DNA of 64,000 nucleotides from JBEBGV01 sp040081265 (GCA_040081265.1 JBEBGV010000002.1:88186-152185); one strand, 5' to 3'; counted from the first letter of the stretch, positions 43,626 to 52,456 are shown. A program made the numbers and translations. Notes: generated by a model not told the origin, from the sequence alone.

Positions 43626-45016
43626 TCGGGCGACTCGCGGTCCGCACACTCACCGCCCATCCAATCCGCAGCCTGGTACTGGCCGCCGGTTTTGGCGCCG
43701 GCGTGTCCGTGATGGCCATCCTGCTTGGCGTCGCCGAGGTCGTGCTCGATCAGGCGATCTCGCCGGCGCTGGTCGGCGGGGGCGATGTCCTGATTCGACT
43801 GACCCCGCAAGTGCCCGCCGCAGCCGTGATGGCCGGCGCGCTTGCGGCGCCAGGTGTGCGCGATCGCGTCAAGACTGTGTCGCCATGGCATACCTCCCGG
43901 TTGTACCTCGTGCGCGACGATGGGAGCACCGTGCAGGTGGACGCCCGCGGCGGCGTGCCGAGCCTCGAGCGGGCGCTGGGCGACAACGAAACCACCCAGG
44001 TGGCGGCCTGGCAGGATGCACCCGGAGACGCAGCCTGGACCCGCATTTCGCCCGAAGACGGCCTGCGCGAGATCGATCGCTTTCACGCCATCCCCGACGC
44101 ACCGGCCTGGAAGGATTCGTGGGCCGAGTGGCTCTACTTCAACGGACGCACGGACAGCGCGCGCTTCTACCTCACGTTTCTCGCCGGTCCTGAGCTCCCA
44201 GATGGACGCCGCGCCGCCGGCGTGAGACTGCAACTCGAACGCAACGGACAGATGGAGTCCTTCAGTGCCGGCACCACCGTCGACGCGGCCGCACTGGAGC
44301 AGGCTCCGGACCTCACCTTTGGCGCGAACCGCGTGCGGTTGAACGGCCTGCGCTATGAAATCGACCTCGACCTCCGGAGCCGGGACGGACGGCGCGTACG
44401 AGGTCGCCTCTGGGTCGAAGGTGTCGCGGGCCGCATTCTTCCGCCACTCGAGATTGCGGGCGCTCGCGGCTGGCGTTCCGGCTACGTCGTTCCGGTCATG
44501 AACGGAGCCCTCGGTGGAACGGTGGCCGTGGGCACCGACACCGTGGCATTCGACGGTGGCGTCGGGTACCACGATCACAACTGGGGATTCTGGAAGGACG
44601 TGTCGTGGCAGTGGGGCCAGGTCCAGCAGGGCGAGTTGTCGTTCCTGTATGGACGTGTGTTTCCCCCGAAAGAGGCGGCCGACCCCGATCGGTTGCCGGC
44701 ATTTGTCGGAGCGCTCGGACCGAACGGGCCGCTGGGCTACGCCACCAGCGTCCGTATCAGCGAGGAGAACGACCCGCGTGGACAACCCACGCGCATCACG
44801 ATTCAAGGTCTCGGTCCCGCGATCGACCTCCGCATGACGTTCACTGTCGACTCGATGGAGACGACGGCCATGACTGAGGGGCCGATGGCCAACGGCGTGA
44901 ACTTCCTCCAGATGCGTGGAACCTACGATGTGCGTGGGCGGGCCGGCGGAAAGCCGATCGCCTTCACGGCTCCGGGGTCGGCCGAGACGTTCAGGGGCAC
45001 GACGACCGACCGCTGA
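43622..45016 (+). CDS. AttH/CrtC-like lipocalin-fold protein with an FtsX-like N-terminal anchor
   Basis: A 464-residue protein starting with GTG. Residues 1-50 (LTAHPIRSLVLAAGFGAGVS) copy the first helix of FtsX permeases and likely anchor the protein. The rest (about 110-464) is a two-domain lipocalin-like protein of the AttH/hydroxyneurosporene-synthase superfamily, with WLYFNGRTDSARFYLTFLAG (parts) and the hallmark GYHDHNWGFW near 320. The preceding permease-permease-ATPase order matches AttEFG, so this is an AttEFGH-type exporter for an unidentified lipid-like substrate. Confidence 0.85.
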   Translation: MIGRLAVRTLTAHPIRSLVLAAGFGAGVSVMAILLGVAEVVLDQAISPALVGGGDVLIRLTPQVPAAAVMAGALAAPGVRDRVKTVSPWHTSRLYLVRDDGSTVQVDARGGVPSLERALGDNETTQVAAWQDAPGDAAWTRISPEDGLREIDRFHAIPDAPAWKDSWAEWLYFNGRTDSARFYLTFLAGPELPDGRRAAGVRLQLERNGQMESFSAGTTVDAAALEQAPDLTFGANRVRLNGLRYEIDLDLRSRDGRRVRGRLWVEGVAGRILPPLEIAGARGWRSGYVVPVMNGALGGTVAVGTDTVAFDGGVGYHDHNWGFWKDVSWQWGQVQQGELSFLYGRVFPPKEAADPDRLPAFVGALGPNGPLGYATSVRISEENDPRGQPTRITIQGLGPAIDLRMTFTVDSMETTAMTEGPMANGVNFLQMRGTYDVRGRAGGKPIAFTAPGSAETFRGTTTDR

Positions 45017-45020
45017 CGCG

Positions 45021-45836
45021 CTACCTGGGCTTGTCGATCACCTTGCCCTCGGGGTCGAGGGTGAGCGTGCGCCCGTCAGGGCTGATGGGGTTGCGGTTGT
45101 TCTCCGCGCACGCGTAGTCGTAGACGGTTGCACCTGGCGCCAGCCGGGTGAAGGTGAACGCCACGGGCCAGGGACGCGTCAACGCCTCTGCATCCACGAG
45201 GGTCAACGTGACGAGCAACCGGTCTTTTTCCATGAGACGAATGCGTGTGGTGACTTCGAGCGTGTCGCTCATCACCACGCCAGCACGCCCCAGGATGGTG
45301 GACCCGACACCTTTCAGTCCTGTCGAGTGGAACACGAGGGTGTCGCCTTCCCAGCGGCCGACGTTGTGACCGGTGTAGGTCGGCCACATGTCCTCTGGCG
45401 CCGGATGCATGCGCCCGTCGGTGTAAATGCGCACCGTGTTCGGCCCGTTCTCTGAGAGGAGCCACGTCTGTTCGGGGCGAACCACGAACTCGTAGGCGTC
45501 GGGCAAGGCAAACACGCGTGGGAATCCCGCAGGCGTGCCACAGATTGAAATCGGATCCGGATACCGGTCCGCGGCAATCTGCTGCAGATTCCTCTGATAA
45601 ATAGCCTCGAACTTCGGGGTGTACGGAGGGTGCTGCCGTGGTGACCCCGCCGGCGGGGCCGGCAGGAGCGCCTGGTCTGGCGTGGACTCGTAGAAGCCAC
45701 CTGTGGCGCGCGACCAGGCCCCGCTCCAGTCTGGAAGCGATGGGCCACCGGTTCGCTGCTGCGACGACTGGATGACGCCTGGAATCAGCGCCACCAGCAG
45801 GACGAACGAGACGCTCCACCTGATGACAGCAGTCAC
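45021..45836 (-). CDS. exported protein of unknown function, paired with a DUF6152-type gene
   Basis: A 271-residue protein; the GTG at 45834-45836 is chosen since it gives a signal sequence (WSVSFVLLVALIPGVIQ) and lies 8 bp past the preceding stop. PDWSGAWSRATGGFYES, the Pro-rich PAPPAGSPRQHPPYTPKFEA, and later GRWEGDTLVFHSTGL and ISICGTPAGFPR are landmarks of a secreted family I have seen repeatedly beside DUF6152 genes in Acidobacteria and Steroidobacter-like bacteria; no role is known. Convergent with the AttH gene at 4 bp. Confidence 0.75.
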   Translation of the reverse strand: MTAVIRWSVSFVLLVALIPGVIQSSQQRTGGPSLPDWSGAWSRATGGFYESTPDQALLPAPPAGSPRQHPPYTPKFEAIYQRNLQQIAADRYPDPISICGTPAGFPRVFALPDAYEFVVRPEQTWLLSENGPNTVRIYTDGRMHPAPEDMWPTYTGHNVGRWEGDTLVFHSTGLKGVGSTILGRAGVVMSDTLEVTTRIRLMEKDRLLVTLTLVDAEALTRPWPVAFTFTRLAPGATVYDYACAENNRNPISPDGRTLTLDPEGKVIDKPR

Positions 45837-45844
45837 GGGCCAGC

Positions 45845-46246
45845 CTAACTGCGAGCGGCGGGAGGTGGATTCGCGCCAGGCCCGAGCACTCGCCCATCCG
45901 CGAGGGTCACCGTCACCAGCAGACCGGCATGGGTGCCATCTTTCATCGGATTGGCGACGATAGACACCTTGTCGCCGAACTTGAGCACCGAAGGCTTCCA
46001 GCCCTGTCGAGACAGGGTGTTGGGACTCCCGCACTCAATGCTCCACTCGACCGGCGTGCCGTCAGCTGCCGGCGAGATCACCTGAATCCAGGCGTGCGGG
46101 TTGGCCCATTGAAATTCCTTGATCGACCCGGTGAGCGTGACCCGCGCACCCTGGTCGAACATGGCCGTGGAATGGTGAGCGGCAGCGAAACGTGGCGCCG
46201 ACGTCACGCCGAAGGCGAGCACGGAGAGGAACAGACGTCTCGTCAT
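45845..46246 (-). CDS. DUF6152-like exported protein
   Basis: A 133-residue protein with signal peptide (LFLSVLAFGVTSAPRFAAA) then HHSTAMFD, VTLTGSIKEFQWANPHAWIQV (parts), EWSIECGSPNTLSRQGW and VTVTLADGRVLG. The HHS start and 'f.w.NPHa.i' strand are diagnostic of DUF6152, a small OB-like periplasmic domain of unknown role. First of a two-gene unit with the next gene 8 bp downstream. Confidence 0.85.
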   Translation of the reverse strand: MTRRLFLSVLAFGVTSAPRFAAAHHSTAMFDQGARVTLTGSIKEFQWANPHAWIQVISPAADGTPVEWSIECGSPNTLSRQGWKPSVLKFGDKVSIVANPMKDGTHAGLLVTVTLADGRVLGPGANPPPAARS

Positions 46247-46331
46247 TCGTGTCTCCTGGTCGGGGCACGGTTCCGACAGGAGGGGATTGTCGCGCGAACG
46301 CGCGCAATGTCAACCGCATTCCTCCCCGGGC

Positions 46332-46694
46332 TTAGAGCCCCAAGGCGTGACGCGCGGCGATCTGCGCCCGGCGGCGTTGACGATCGGCACCGGCAAGCTT
46401 CTCGGCCAGCGGAAGGTCCGCCTGTGTTCCATTCCAGCCCCTGGACAGGCGTTGAGCAATCGCTTCGCGATAACTCAGTTCCATCCGGAAGCAGTCGAAG
46501 CACAGGGTGCGCGGACGATCCGCCGGGCCAGCCTCCTCACCAGAGCGGAAGCCGTATCGCGCTTCCTTTGCCCGGCATCCGGCACACAGCGTCCGTGCCC
46601 GTCGAGGTCGTGCCTGTCGCGGCTCCGTCGGACGAGCGACGGGTGCGGTAGATGTGCGGTGTGAACCCCGATAGAGCGCGAGCTGTTGGGCCAT
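46332..46694 (-). CDS. small two-CxxC zinc-binding-like protein
   Basis: A 120-residue basic protein from ATG 46692-46694, preceded by GAGGAGG. It contains two CxxC pairs, CAGC near 36 and CFDC near 64, with RTL before each, then a helical Arg-rich tail (QRLSRGWNGTQ; AQIAARHALGL). A structural zinc and nucleic-acid binding are plausible. No named family recognised. Confidence 0.7.
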   Translation of the reverse strand: MAQQLALYRGSHRTSTAPVARPTEPRQARPRRARTLCAGCRAKEARYGFRSGEEAGPADRPRTLCFDCFRMELSYREAIAQRLSRGWNGTQADLPLAEKLAGADRQRRRAQIAARHALGL

Positions 46695-46801
46695 GCAGTG
46701 CCTCCTCTGAACCGAGCCAGTGAGCGACGCCGCGGTGGTACGCGTCCTCATGACGCAAGTTTCAGGCCGGGGTGTGACAGACTAGGTCAACCCTTGTAAC
46801 G

Positions 46802-47752
46802 ATGAAGAAAAAGGACCCGCCGCCACCACTTGAGCCAAGGCCCGGAGATGACCTCTATTCCCTTCCTCTTCAGCAATTTACGCCTGCCAGGAACGCGCTC
46901 GCAGCCTCGCTGAGGAAGGCCGGAGAGACCGCTGAGGCCGAACGGGTCAAGAACCTCCCGCGACCCTCCCTTTCCGCCTGGACGGTGAATCATCTCTACT
47001 GGTTCGAGCGCCCGCTGTTTGATGCCCTGCTGGATGCCGGGGAGCAATTTCGGGTGGCGCAGCAAGGCCAGCTGGCCGGCAAGAGCACCGACATGGTGGC
47101 CGCCCTGGATGCCAGACGGACCGCCATTACCGCCCTGACCCGAAGGGCCGCCCAGGTGCTGCATGATGCCGGGCACAGCCCGACGCCGGACATGATGCGT
47201 AGGGTGACCACCTCGCTCGATGCGATTGCGGCCCACGGTCGCAGCCCAGATGCGCCGGCGCACGGACGCCTGATGGCAGACGTCCCCCCGCCGGGTTTCG
47301 AAGCGCTCGCCGCCCTGGTGCCCCGCGTAGGCAGTCAGACGGTCGCCGGCCACGGGACCCGTCGCGTGCTGACGTTCGGTGAGCGAAGTGACGATTCCTC
47401 CGCACCTCGGGGACGCACCAAGGACGCCGAGGAGATGCGCCGACGTGACCTCAAGGCGCGCAAGGCTCAGGCGACGGCAGCGCTGAAGAGCGCCGACGGC
47501 GACCTTCGAGACGCCAGGACCGCAGCGCAGAAGTCGCGAGACGGCATGAAGGCGGCGGCAGCGAAGGCAGCGACACTCGATCGGGCCGCAGCCAGCGCCT
47601 CGGCTCGCGCGGAGAAGGCCGTGGCCGAGGCCGAAGCCGCTCGCCGCGAGGCCAGGAAGGCCGCAGCGGATGCCGAAACAACCGTCCAGGCGCTTCAGGA
47701 TGCCGAGGCCGCGTTCGAACGTGCCAGGGAACGGGCGAAGGGGATTGAGTAG
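46802..47752 (+). CDS. conserved protein with N-terminal helical domain and coiled-coil tail
   Basis: A 316-residue protein. The first 130 residues contain DLYSLPLQQFTPARNALAA, LPRPSLSAWTVNHLYW and FDALLDAGEQFRVAQQGQL, a pattern I recall in uncharacterised bacterial proteins. Residues 210-312 are a nearly continuous Ala/Lys/Glu/Arg helix with heptad character, likely coiled coil. No signal peptide. It ends immediately before the convergent ubiX stop. Confidence 0.72.
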   Translation: MKKKDPPPPLEPRPGDDLYSLPLQQFTPARNALAASLRKAGETAEAERVKNLPRPSLSAWTVNHLYWFERPLFDALLDAGEQFRVAQQGQLAGKSTDMVAALDARRTAITALTRRAAQVLHDAGHSPTPDMMRRVTTSLDAIAAHGRSPDAPAHGRLMADVPPPGFEALAALVPRVGSQTVAGHGTRRVLTFGERSDDSSAPRGRTKDAEEMRRRDLKARKAQATAALKSADGDLRDARTAAQKSRDGMKAAAAKAATLDRAAASASARAEKAVAEAEAARREARKAAADAETTVQALQDAEAAFERARERAKGIE

Positions 47753-48328
47753 CTAGTCTTCGCCGACGCCCATGTCGCCTGACCATCTCGCCGTACCCGG
47801 CGCCTCGAGCCCGAACTGATCAAGGATGCGCGCGACGGTGTGATCGACGATGTCGTCGATCGTCGTGGGGCGGTGGTAGAACGCCGGCATCGGGGGAAGA
47901 ATGACAGCCCCGGCGCGAGAGACCTTCAGCATGTTCTCGAGATGGATGTCGCTGAGCGGAGCCTCCCTCACCACAAGGACCAGCTTGCGCCGCTCCTTCA
48001 GCACGACGTCGGCCGCACGATGCAGCAGGTTGTCACCGTAGCCATGCGCGATCGCCGCCAGTGACTTGGCGCTGCACGGCGCGATGACCATCCCGTCGGT
48101 GCGGAAGGAACCGCTCGAGATGGCGGCGCCCATGTCGTTGGGCGCATACGATGCGGTCGCCAGCGATTCCACCTGCTCCCGGGTGTGAGACGACTCGTGG
48201 AGCATCGTGCGTGCGCCCCACCGACTGAGCACCAGGTGGCTCTCCGCGTTGAGTTCCCTTAGGCGTTCGAGCAGGCGGATCCCGTAGATCGTGCCCGTTG
48301 CCCCGCTGATTCCGACGATAAGTCGCAT
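47753..48328 (-). CDS. ubiX: flavin prenyltransferase UbiX
   Basis: A 191-residue enzyme that prenylates FMN to the cofactor of UbiD decarboxylases. VGISGATGTIYGIRLLERL near residue 5, GSFRTDGMVIAPCSAKSL near 85, RREAPLSDIHLENML-like LVVREAPLSDIHLEN near 122 and PPMPAFYHRP near 150 are signatures. Start at ATG 48326 matches family length; the longer frame upstream runs into the divergent rhomboid gene. No ubiD gene lies in this window. Confidence 0.95.
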   Translation of the reverse strand: MRLIVGISGATGTIYGIRLLERLRELNAESHLVLSRWGARTMLHESSHTREQVESLATASYAPNDMGAAISSGSFRTDGMVIAPCSAKSLAAIAHGYGDNLLHRAADVVLKERRKLVLVVREAPLSDIHLENMLKVSRAGAVILPPMPAFYHRPTTIDDIVDHTVARILDQFGLEAPGTARWSGDMGVGED

Positions 48329-48373
48329 CCGATCGCTCACGCTCCTGCCCGCGTTCAGATTACCATCGCGGGG

Positions 48374-49243
48374 ATGTGGAAGCGTCAACGGAGCGGGTCG
48401 GTACTGTGCCCGTCGTGCGGCCTGCTCGTCGGGGTGAACGACGAGAAGTGCTACAACTGCGGGCGCCTGCGCCCGGGCATGTTCGGTCTGGCGCAGTTTC
48501 TCCGGTCCTTCGGCAAGGATCAGGGATTTGTGCCCTTCGTCATCGGCACCTGCGTCGTGGTGTACGGGCTCACGCTGGTGACGACGATTTTTCTGGGCGG
48601 CGGCATCTTCGGCGGCGGGGGGCTCTTCTCGATCCTCGGACCATCAGACGCCGCGCTCTTCGTCTTCGGTGATACGGGCTACGTGCCGGTGATGCGCTTC
48701 GGGCGGTGGTGGACGGTTCTCAGCGCGTCGTGGCTGCACGCCGGGCTCCTGCACATCCTGTTCAACATGCTCGCGGTCAGACAGCTGGCCCCTCAGGTCG
48801 CGGACATGTATGGCGCGGCGCGGATGGTCATCATCTACGTGCTGGCCGGAGTCGCGGGCTTCCTGCTCAGCGCCGTGTTCGGCCTCTTCCTGCCGCAGAT
48901 TCGCATCGGTTTCGGGCAGCTCGCCCCGAGTGCCTTCACGGTGGGTGCCTCGGCCAGTGTCTCCGGCCTTCTCGGCGCCATCCTCTACTACGGTCGGCGC
49001 AGCGGCAGCAGCATGGCCACCGAATACGCCAAGCAGACCGCCCTGATGCTGGTGCTCTACGGGCTCTTCATGCGCGGCATCGACAACTACGCACACCTCG
49101 GCGGCTTCGGTGGCGGGTACCTGATCGGACGCATCCTCGATCCGCTGATGCCTGAACGCGGCGATCACACGGTCATCGCACTCTCCCTCCTCGGTGCCTC
49201 CCTGCTCTCGATCGTCGTGTCGGTGATTACGGCGTTCCTGTAG
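48374..49243 (+). CDS. rhomboid-family intramembrane serine protease with N-terminal zinc ribbon
   Basis: A 289-residue protein. A zinc ribbon (CPSCGLLV near 15, CYNCGR near 28) precedes six to seven transmembrane helices. Rhomboid features are HAGLLHILFNMLAV near 128 (HxxxN), the Ser in VGASASVSGLLGA near 191 and the catalytic His in YAHLGGFGGGYLIG near 234. The active-site box is GASA rather than the usual GASG, so activity is probable but unproven. The next gene begins 10 bp later. Confidence 0.88.
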   Translation: MWKRQRSGSVLCPSCGLLVGVNDEKCYNCGRLRPGMFGLAQFLRSFGKDQGFVPFVIGTCVVVYGLTLVTTIFLGGGIFGGGGLFSILGPSDAALFVFGDTGYVPVMRFGRWWTVLSASWLHAGLLHILFNMLAVRQLAPQVADMYGAARMVIIYVLAGVAGFLLSAVFGLFLPQIRIGFGQLAPSAFTVGASASVSGLLGAILYYGRRSGSSMATEYAKQTALMLVLYGLFMRGIDNYAHLGGFGGGYLIGRILDPLMPERGDHTVIALSLLGASLLSIVVSVITAFL

Positions 49244-49252
49244 CATTCCCCT

Positions 49253-50356
49253 GTGGCCACTGACCCAGCCTGGACGGAATACTACCGCGACGAAATGGAC
49301 GCGGCCTGGCTGTACAAGGCGCTGGCCCACACCGAACCGGACAGCACCCGGCGGCGCGTCTTCGAGCGCCTGGCACACGTCGAGGACGCACACGTTCAGC
49401 GGTGGAGGAGCCTGTTCACCTCCCACGGTGGCGAGGTTCCGACGCACGCACCAGCGCTGCGCACGCGTGCGCTGGCGTGGATCGGCCGGCGCTTCGGTTC
49501 GTCCTATGTGCTCCCGGTGATCGTGGCACAGGAATCGCGCGAGGTCGGCACCTACCTCCAGCTCGCCCGCGGCACCCGCAACCAGTCAACCCACGACACG
49601 GCGATGGCCATCGCCACTGAGTCGGCCGAGCACGCGCAGGATCTCTCCGACTCGCTCGGTCGCGAAGGCGAGCCGTGGCACATCCTGCCCGGCGGCGGCT
49701 ACCTCCGCAGCGTCGTCTACGGTTTCAACGACGGGCTGACCGCGAACTTCGGGCTGGTCGCCGGTGTCATCGGCGCCGATGTCGCCCCGCACCTGGTCAT
49801 CGTGACCGGTATCGCCGGCGCGCTGGCCGATGCCCTCTCGATGGGGTCGAGCGGGTATCTCGCAGCGAAGAGCGAAGCTGAGGTGTCGGCCCGGCAGGTC
49901 GCGATGGAACGCGAAGAGCTGCGCATGATGCCGGACCTCGAGGAAAAGGAGCTGGCCATCATTCTCGAAGCCAAAGGCCTGACACCGGCGCGTGCACGCG
50001 AGTCGGCGCGGGCGATGATGCACGACCCTCAGAAGGCCCTGGAAACCAAAGTGCAGGAAGAGCTCGGCATTCAGCCGCCGACGGTGACGCCCCTCGCCGA
50101 CGGCGTGACCACCGGCGCGGCCACGGCGGTGGGCGCGCTGATTCCACTGGCGCCGTTCCTCGCCATGCCTCCCGAGTCGGCCATCTGGGTGTCGCTCGTG
50201 GTGAGCATGAGCGCACACTTCGCCGTGGGCGCGGCGCGAAGCATCTTCACTGGGCGAAGTCTGGCTGCGAGCGGACGCGACATGTTTCTCGTCGGATTCG
50301 GCGTCGCCGCTGTGGGCTATGTCATCGGCGACCTCCTGGTGCGGCTGTGGGCCTGA
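49253..50356 (+). CDS. ferritin-like domain fused to VIT1/CCC1 iron/manganese transporter
   Basis: A 367-residue fusion starting with GTG. Residues 1-140 are a rubrerythrin/ferritin-like bundle with EYYRDEMDAAWLYKALA and RLAHVEDAHVQRW metal ligands and a second half containing VAQESREVGTYLQL and ESAEHAQDLSD. Residues 150-367 form a VIT1 transporter (VVYGFNDGLTANFGLVAGV; MGSSGYLAAKSEAEV) with five helices and a charged loop. It probably exports or sequesters Fe2+/Mn2+ sensed or oxidised by the soluble domain. It overlaps the next gene by 10 bp. Confidence 0.93.
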   Translation: MATDPAWTEYYRDEMDAAWLYKALAHTEPDSTRRRVFERLAHVEDAHVQRWRSLFTSHGGEVPTHAPALRTRALAWIGRRFGSSYVLPVIVAQESREVGTYLQLARGTRNQSTHDTAMAIATESAEHAQDLSDSLGREGEPWHILPGGGYLRSVVYGFNDGLTANFGLVAGVIGADVAPHLVIVTGIAGALADALSMGSSGYLAAKSEAEVSARQVAMEREELRMMPDLEEKELAIILEAKGLTPARARESARAMMHDPQKALETKVQEELGIQPPTVTPLADGVTTGAATAVGALIPLAPFLAMPPESAIWVSLVVSMSAHFAVGAARSIFTGRSLAASGRDMFLVGFGVAAVGYVIGDLLVRLWA

Positions 50357-50784
50357 TCCGGGCGATCGCCGCGGTCATCGTCGGGGTCCTTCTCGCCTAT
50401 GGATTTCCTTGGCTCCTCGAAGGAGTTCTCGTCCAGACGTACGCAGGTGGCCGGCCCATGGGCTCGGCTGCCTATTTCAATATCAGAAACACCTTGGGCC
50501 TCATGGCGGCACGTGTAGCGATGGCGTTCTTCCTGAGCGTGCTCGCCGGTCACATCGCGGCACGCGTGGCGAAGGAGGATGCCCTCCGCACCGTAGCCAT
50601 TTCGGCATCGGCAGTCTCGATGGTCTTGCTCTGGGACTACACCGGCGGCGAACTCGCTTGGGGTACTCCGATCTGGCTGCGCATTGCCATCGTCGCAATC
50701 ACCGGTCCCTCGATGATGCTCGGCGCCTACGTCAGAGCCGCAGTTGCGGAACTTCGCGCCGAACAATCCGAACCAGGAGAGTGA
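50347..50784 (+). CDS. four-helix membrane protein, unknown function
   Basis: A 145-residue protein starting with GTG inside the end of the VIT1 gene. Four transmembrane helices (IRAIAAVIVGVLLAYGF; LMAARVAMAFFLSVLAGHIA; VAISASAVSMVLLW; IAIVAITGPSMMLGAYV) and a short acidic tail. No family recognised. The stop is directly followed by the pheA start. Confidence 0.68.
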   Translation: MGLIRAIAAVIVGVLLAYGFPWLLEGVLVQTYAGGRPMGSAAYFNIRNTLGLMAARVAMAFFLSVLAGHIAARVAKEDALRTVAISASAVSMVLLWDYTGGELAWGTPIWLRIAIVAITGPSMMLGAYVRAAVAELRAEQSEPGE

Positions 50785-50785
50785 T

Positions 50786-51619
50786 GTGAAGCTGGCGTAT
50801 CAGGGCGAGCCGGGTGCCTACAGCGAGGCAGCGGCGCTGCTCTATGGCGGTCCGGATGTGGAAACACTCCCCTGCCGGTCCTTTGACGATGTGTTCGAGG
50901 CAGTGGTCAAGGGCGTGGCCACGAGCGGCGTGGTGCCACTCGAGAATTCCATCGGCGGCACCATTCACCGCAACTACGACCTGCTGCTCGATCACGAGCA
51001 GCTCGCGATCACCGGCGAAGTACAGCTCGACGTCGTGCATTGCCTGCAGGCGCTGCCAGGTACGAAGATCGGCGACATCACGGTGGTGTACTCGCATCCG
51101 CAGGCGCTGGCACAGTGCGAGAAGTACCTGCGCGGACTCGGGGTCACGGTAGAAGCCGTCTACGACACCGCCGGAGGCGCCAAGCTCGTCAGCGAGCAGA
51201 AGCTGAAGGGCGCCGCGGCCCTCGCCTCACGACGAGCCGCCACGGTGTTCGGCCTCGAGGTGCTCCAGGAGGCGGTGCAGGACTACGAGTTCAACATCAC
51301 CCGCTTCGCCATCATCGGCGGCACAACGCAGCCAGACGCGAACAAGACCACGATCGTCTTCGCGCTGCCGAGCACGCCTGGAGCGTTATTCAAGGCGCTC
51401 AGTGTGTTCGCGCTGCGCGACATCAACCTCAGCAAACTCGAGAGCCGGCCGTTTCGCGGCCGTCCCTGGGAATACCTGTTCTACGTCGAAGTCGATGCCA
51501 AGAGCGACGATGTGGCGTGTGCACGGGCGCTGACCCACCTCGGCGAGTTCGCCACGTGGATGCGGGTGCTCGGCACCTACAAGGGGTGGGTTCGCACCCC
51601 GCCCGCCGCCCGTGCGTGA
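50786..51619 (+). CDS. pheA: prephenate dehydratase
   Basis: A 277-residue stand-alone prephenate dehydratase with regulatory ACT domain, making phenylpyruvate for phenylalanine synthesis. GTG start after AGGAGAGTGAT. Catalytic domain: YQGEPGAYSEAAA near 4, VPLENSIGGTIHRNYDLL near 50 and NITRFAIIG near 170 with the Thr-Arg-Phe motif. ACT domain (about 190-265) has TPGALFKALSVFALRDINL and the ESRP Phe-binding motif, predicting feedback inhibition by phenylalanine. Confidence 0.96.
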   Translation: MKLAYQGEPGAYSEAAALLYGGPDVETLPCRSFDDVFEAVVKGVATSGVVPLENSIGGTIHRNYDLLLDHEQLAITGEVQLDVVHCLQALPGTKIGDITVVYSHPQALAQCEKYLRGLGVTVEAVYDTAGGAKLVSEQKLKGAAALASRRAATVFGLEVLQEAVQDYEFNITRFAIIGGTTQPDANKTTIVFALPSTPGALFKALSVFALRDINLSKLESRPFRGRPWEYLFYVEVDAKSDDVACARALTHLGEFATWMRVLGTYKGWVRTPPAARA

Positions 51620-52418
51620 GCCCATCGCCGACTTCAGCGATCCCAGGCTCGACGACTACCGCAACATTCCCGATTCCCGGCTGCGGGTAGACGATCGCGT
51701 CTTCATCGCAGAGGGCCGGCTCGTCGTCCGCCGACTCCTCGAGTCGCACCGGTTCCCCGTGCGCTCGCTGATGGTCACAGCGGTTGCCGGCGACGCCGTT
51801 GCCGACGCGCTCGCCGCTCATCCAGGCCTACCTGTTTACGAGGTCGAGCAGGAGACGATGAATCGCGTCGCGGGCTTCGATGTGCACCGCGGGTGTCTCG
51901 CCATTGGCGAACGAATACCCTGCACCGATCCGGAGCCACTGCTGACCGCGCGGCGGCTTGTCGGCCTCGAGGCGGTGGGAAACGCCGACAACGTGGGGAG
52001 CATTTTCAGGCACGCCTCGGCATTCGGCGTGGGCGGAGTGTTGCTCGATGGGGCCACTGTGGATCCGCTCTACCGCAAGTCGCTCCGCACCTCGATGGGC
52101 GCGGCCCTCACAGTGCCATTTGCACGCATAGACGACTGGCTTGGAGCGCTCGCCCGGTGTCGCCGCGCGGGCACGAGCGTGATTGCGCTGACACCCGCAC
52201 TCGACGCAGAACCCATCGAGTCGGTCGCCAGTGTTCTCCGGCGTGAGCCCGCCATCCTCATCGTCGGCAGCGAGGGCGAGGGACTCAGCGCCGCGGCCCT
52301 TGACGTCTGCACCGTCCGCGCGCGCATTCCGATGCAGGCCGGAGTGGACTCGCTCAACGTCGCCACTGCCGCAGCGATCGCGATGTATGAGATGAGTCGG
52401 GTAGTGGGTAGTGGGTAG
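51612..52418 (+). CDS. TrmH/SpoU-family RNA 2'-O-methyltransferase
   Basis: A 268-residue SPOUT enzyme: an N-terminal RNA-binding-like domain (about 1-110), then motif 1 VGNADNVGSIFRHASAFG near 123, motif 2 ILIVGSEGEGLS near 218 and motif 3 VRIPMQAGVDSLNVATAAAIAMYE (parts) near 236-258. The Arg of motif 1 and Asn of motif 3 required for catalysis are present. Starts with GTG overlapping pheA by 8 bp. The last residues (VVGSG) and stop lie in the 7-nt array. Confidence 0.92.
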   Translation: MREPIADFSDPRLDDYRNIPDSRLRVDDRVFIAEGRLVVRRLLESHRFPVRSLMVTAVAGDAVADALAAHPGLPVYEVEQETMNRVAGFDVHRGCLAIGERIPCTDPEPLLTARRLVGLEAVGNADNVGSIFRHASAFGVGGVLLDGATVDPLYRKSLRTSMGAALTVPFARIDDWLGALARCRRAGTSVIALTPALDAEPIESVASVLRREPAILIVGSEGEGLSAAALDVCTVRARIPMQAGVDSLNVATAAAIAMYEMSRVVGSG

Positions 52419-52456
52419 TGGGTAGTGGGTAGTGGGTAGTGGGTAGTGGGTAGTGG
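52401..52456 (+). repeat. eight perfect copies of GTAGTGG ending the SpoU gene
   Basis: Eight exact 7-nt copies. The TAGs of units one and two are out of frame, and the TAG of unit three (52416-52418) is the stop codon of the methyltransferase gene. GGG tracts recur every seven bases with 4-nt TAGT loops, a canonical G-quadruplex motif on the coding strand. A REP-like hairpin follows with no gap. Confidence 0.92.

Noticed and set aside
43484..44806. 440-codon minus-strand frame opposite the AttH-like gene
   Set aside because: Shadow of a gene in an overlapping operon; no start context or motif.
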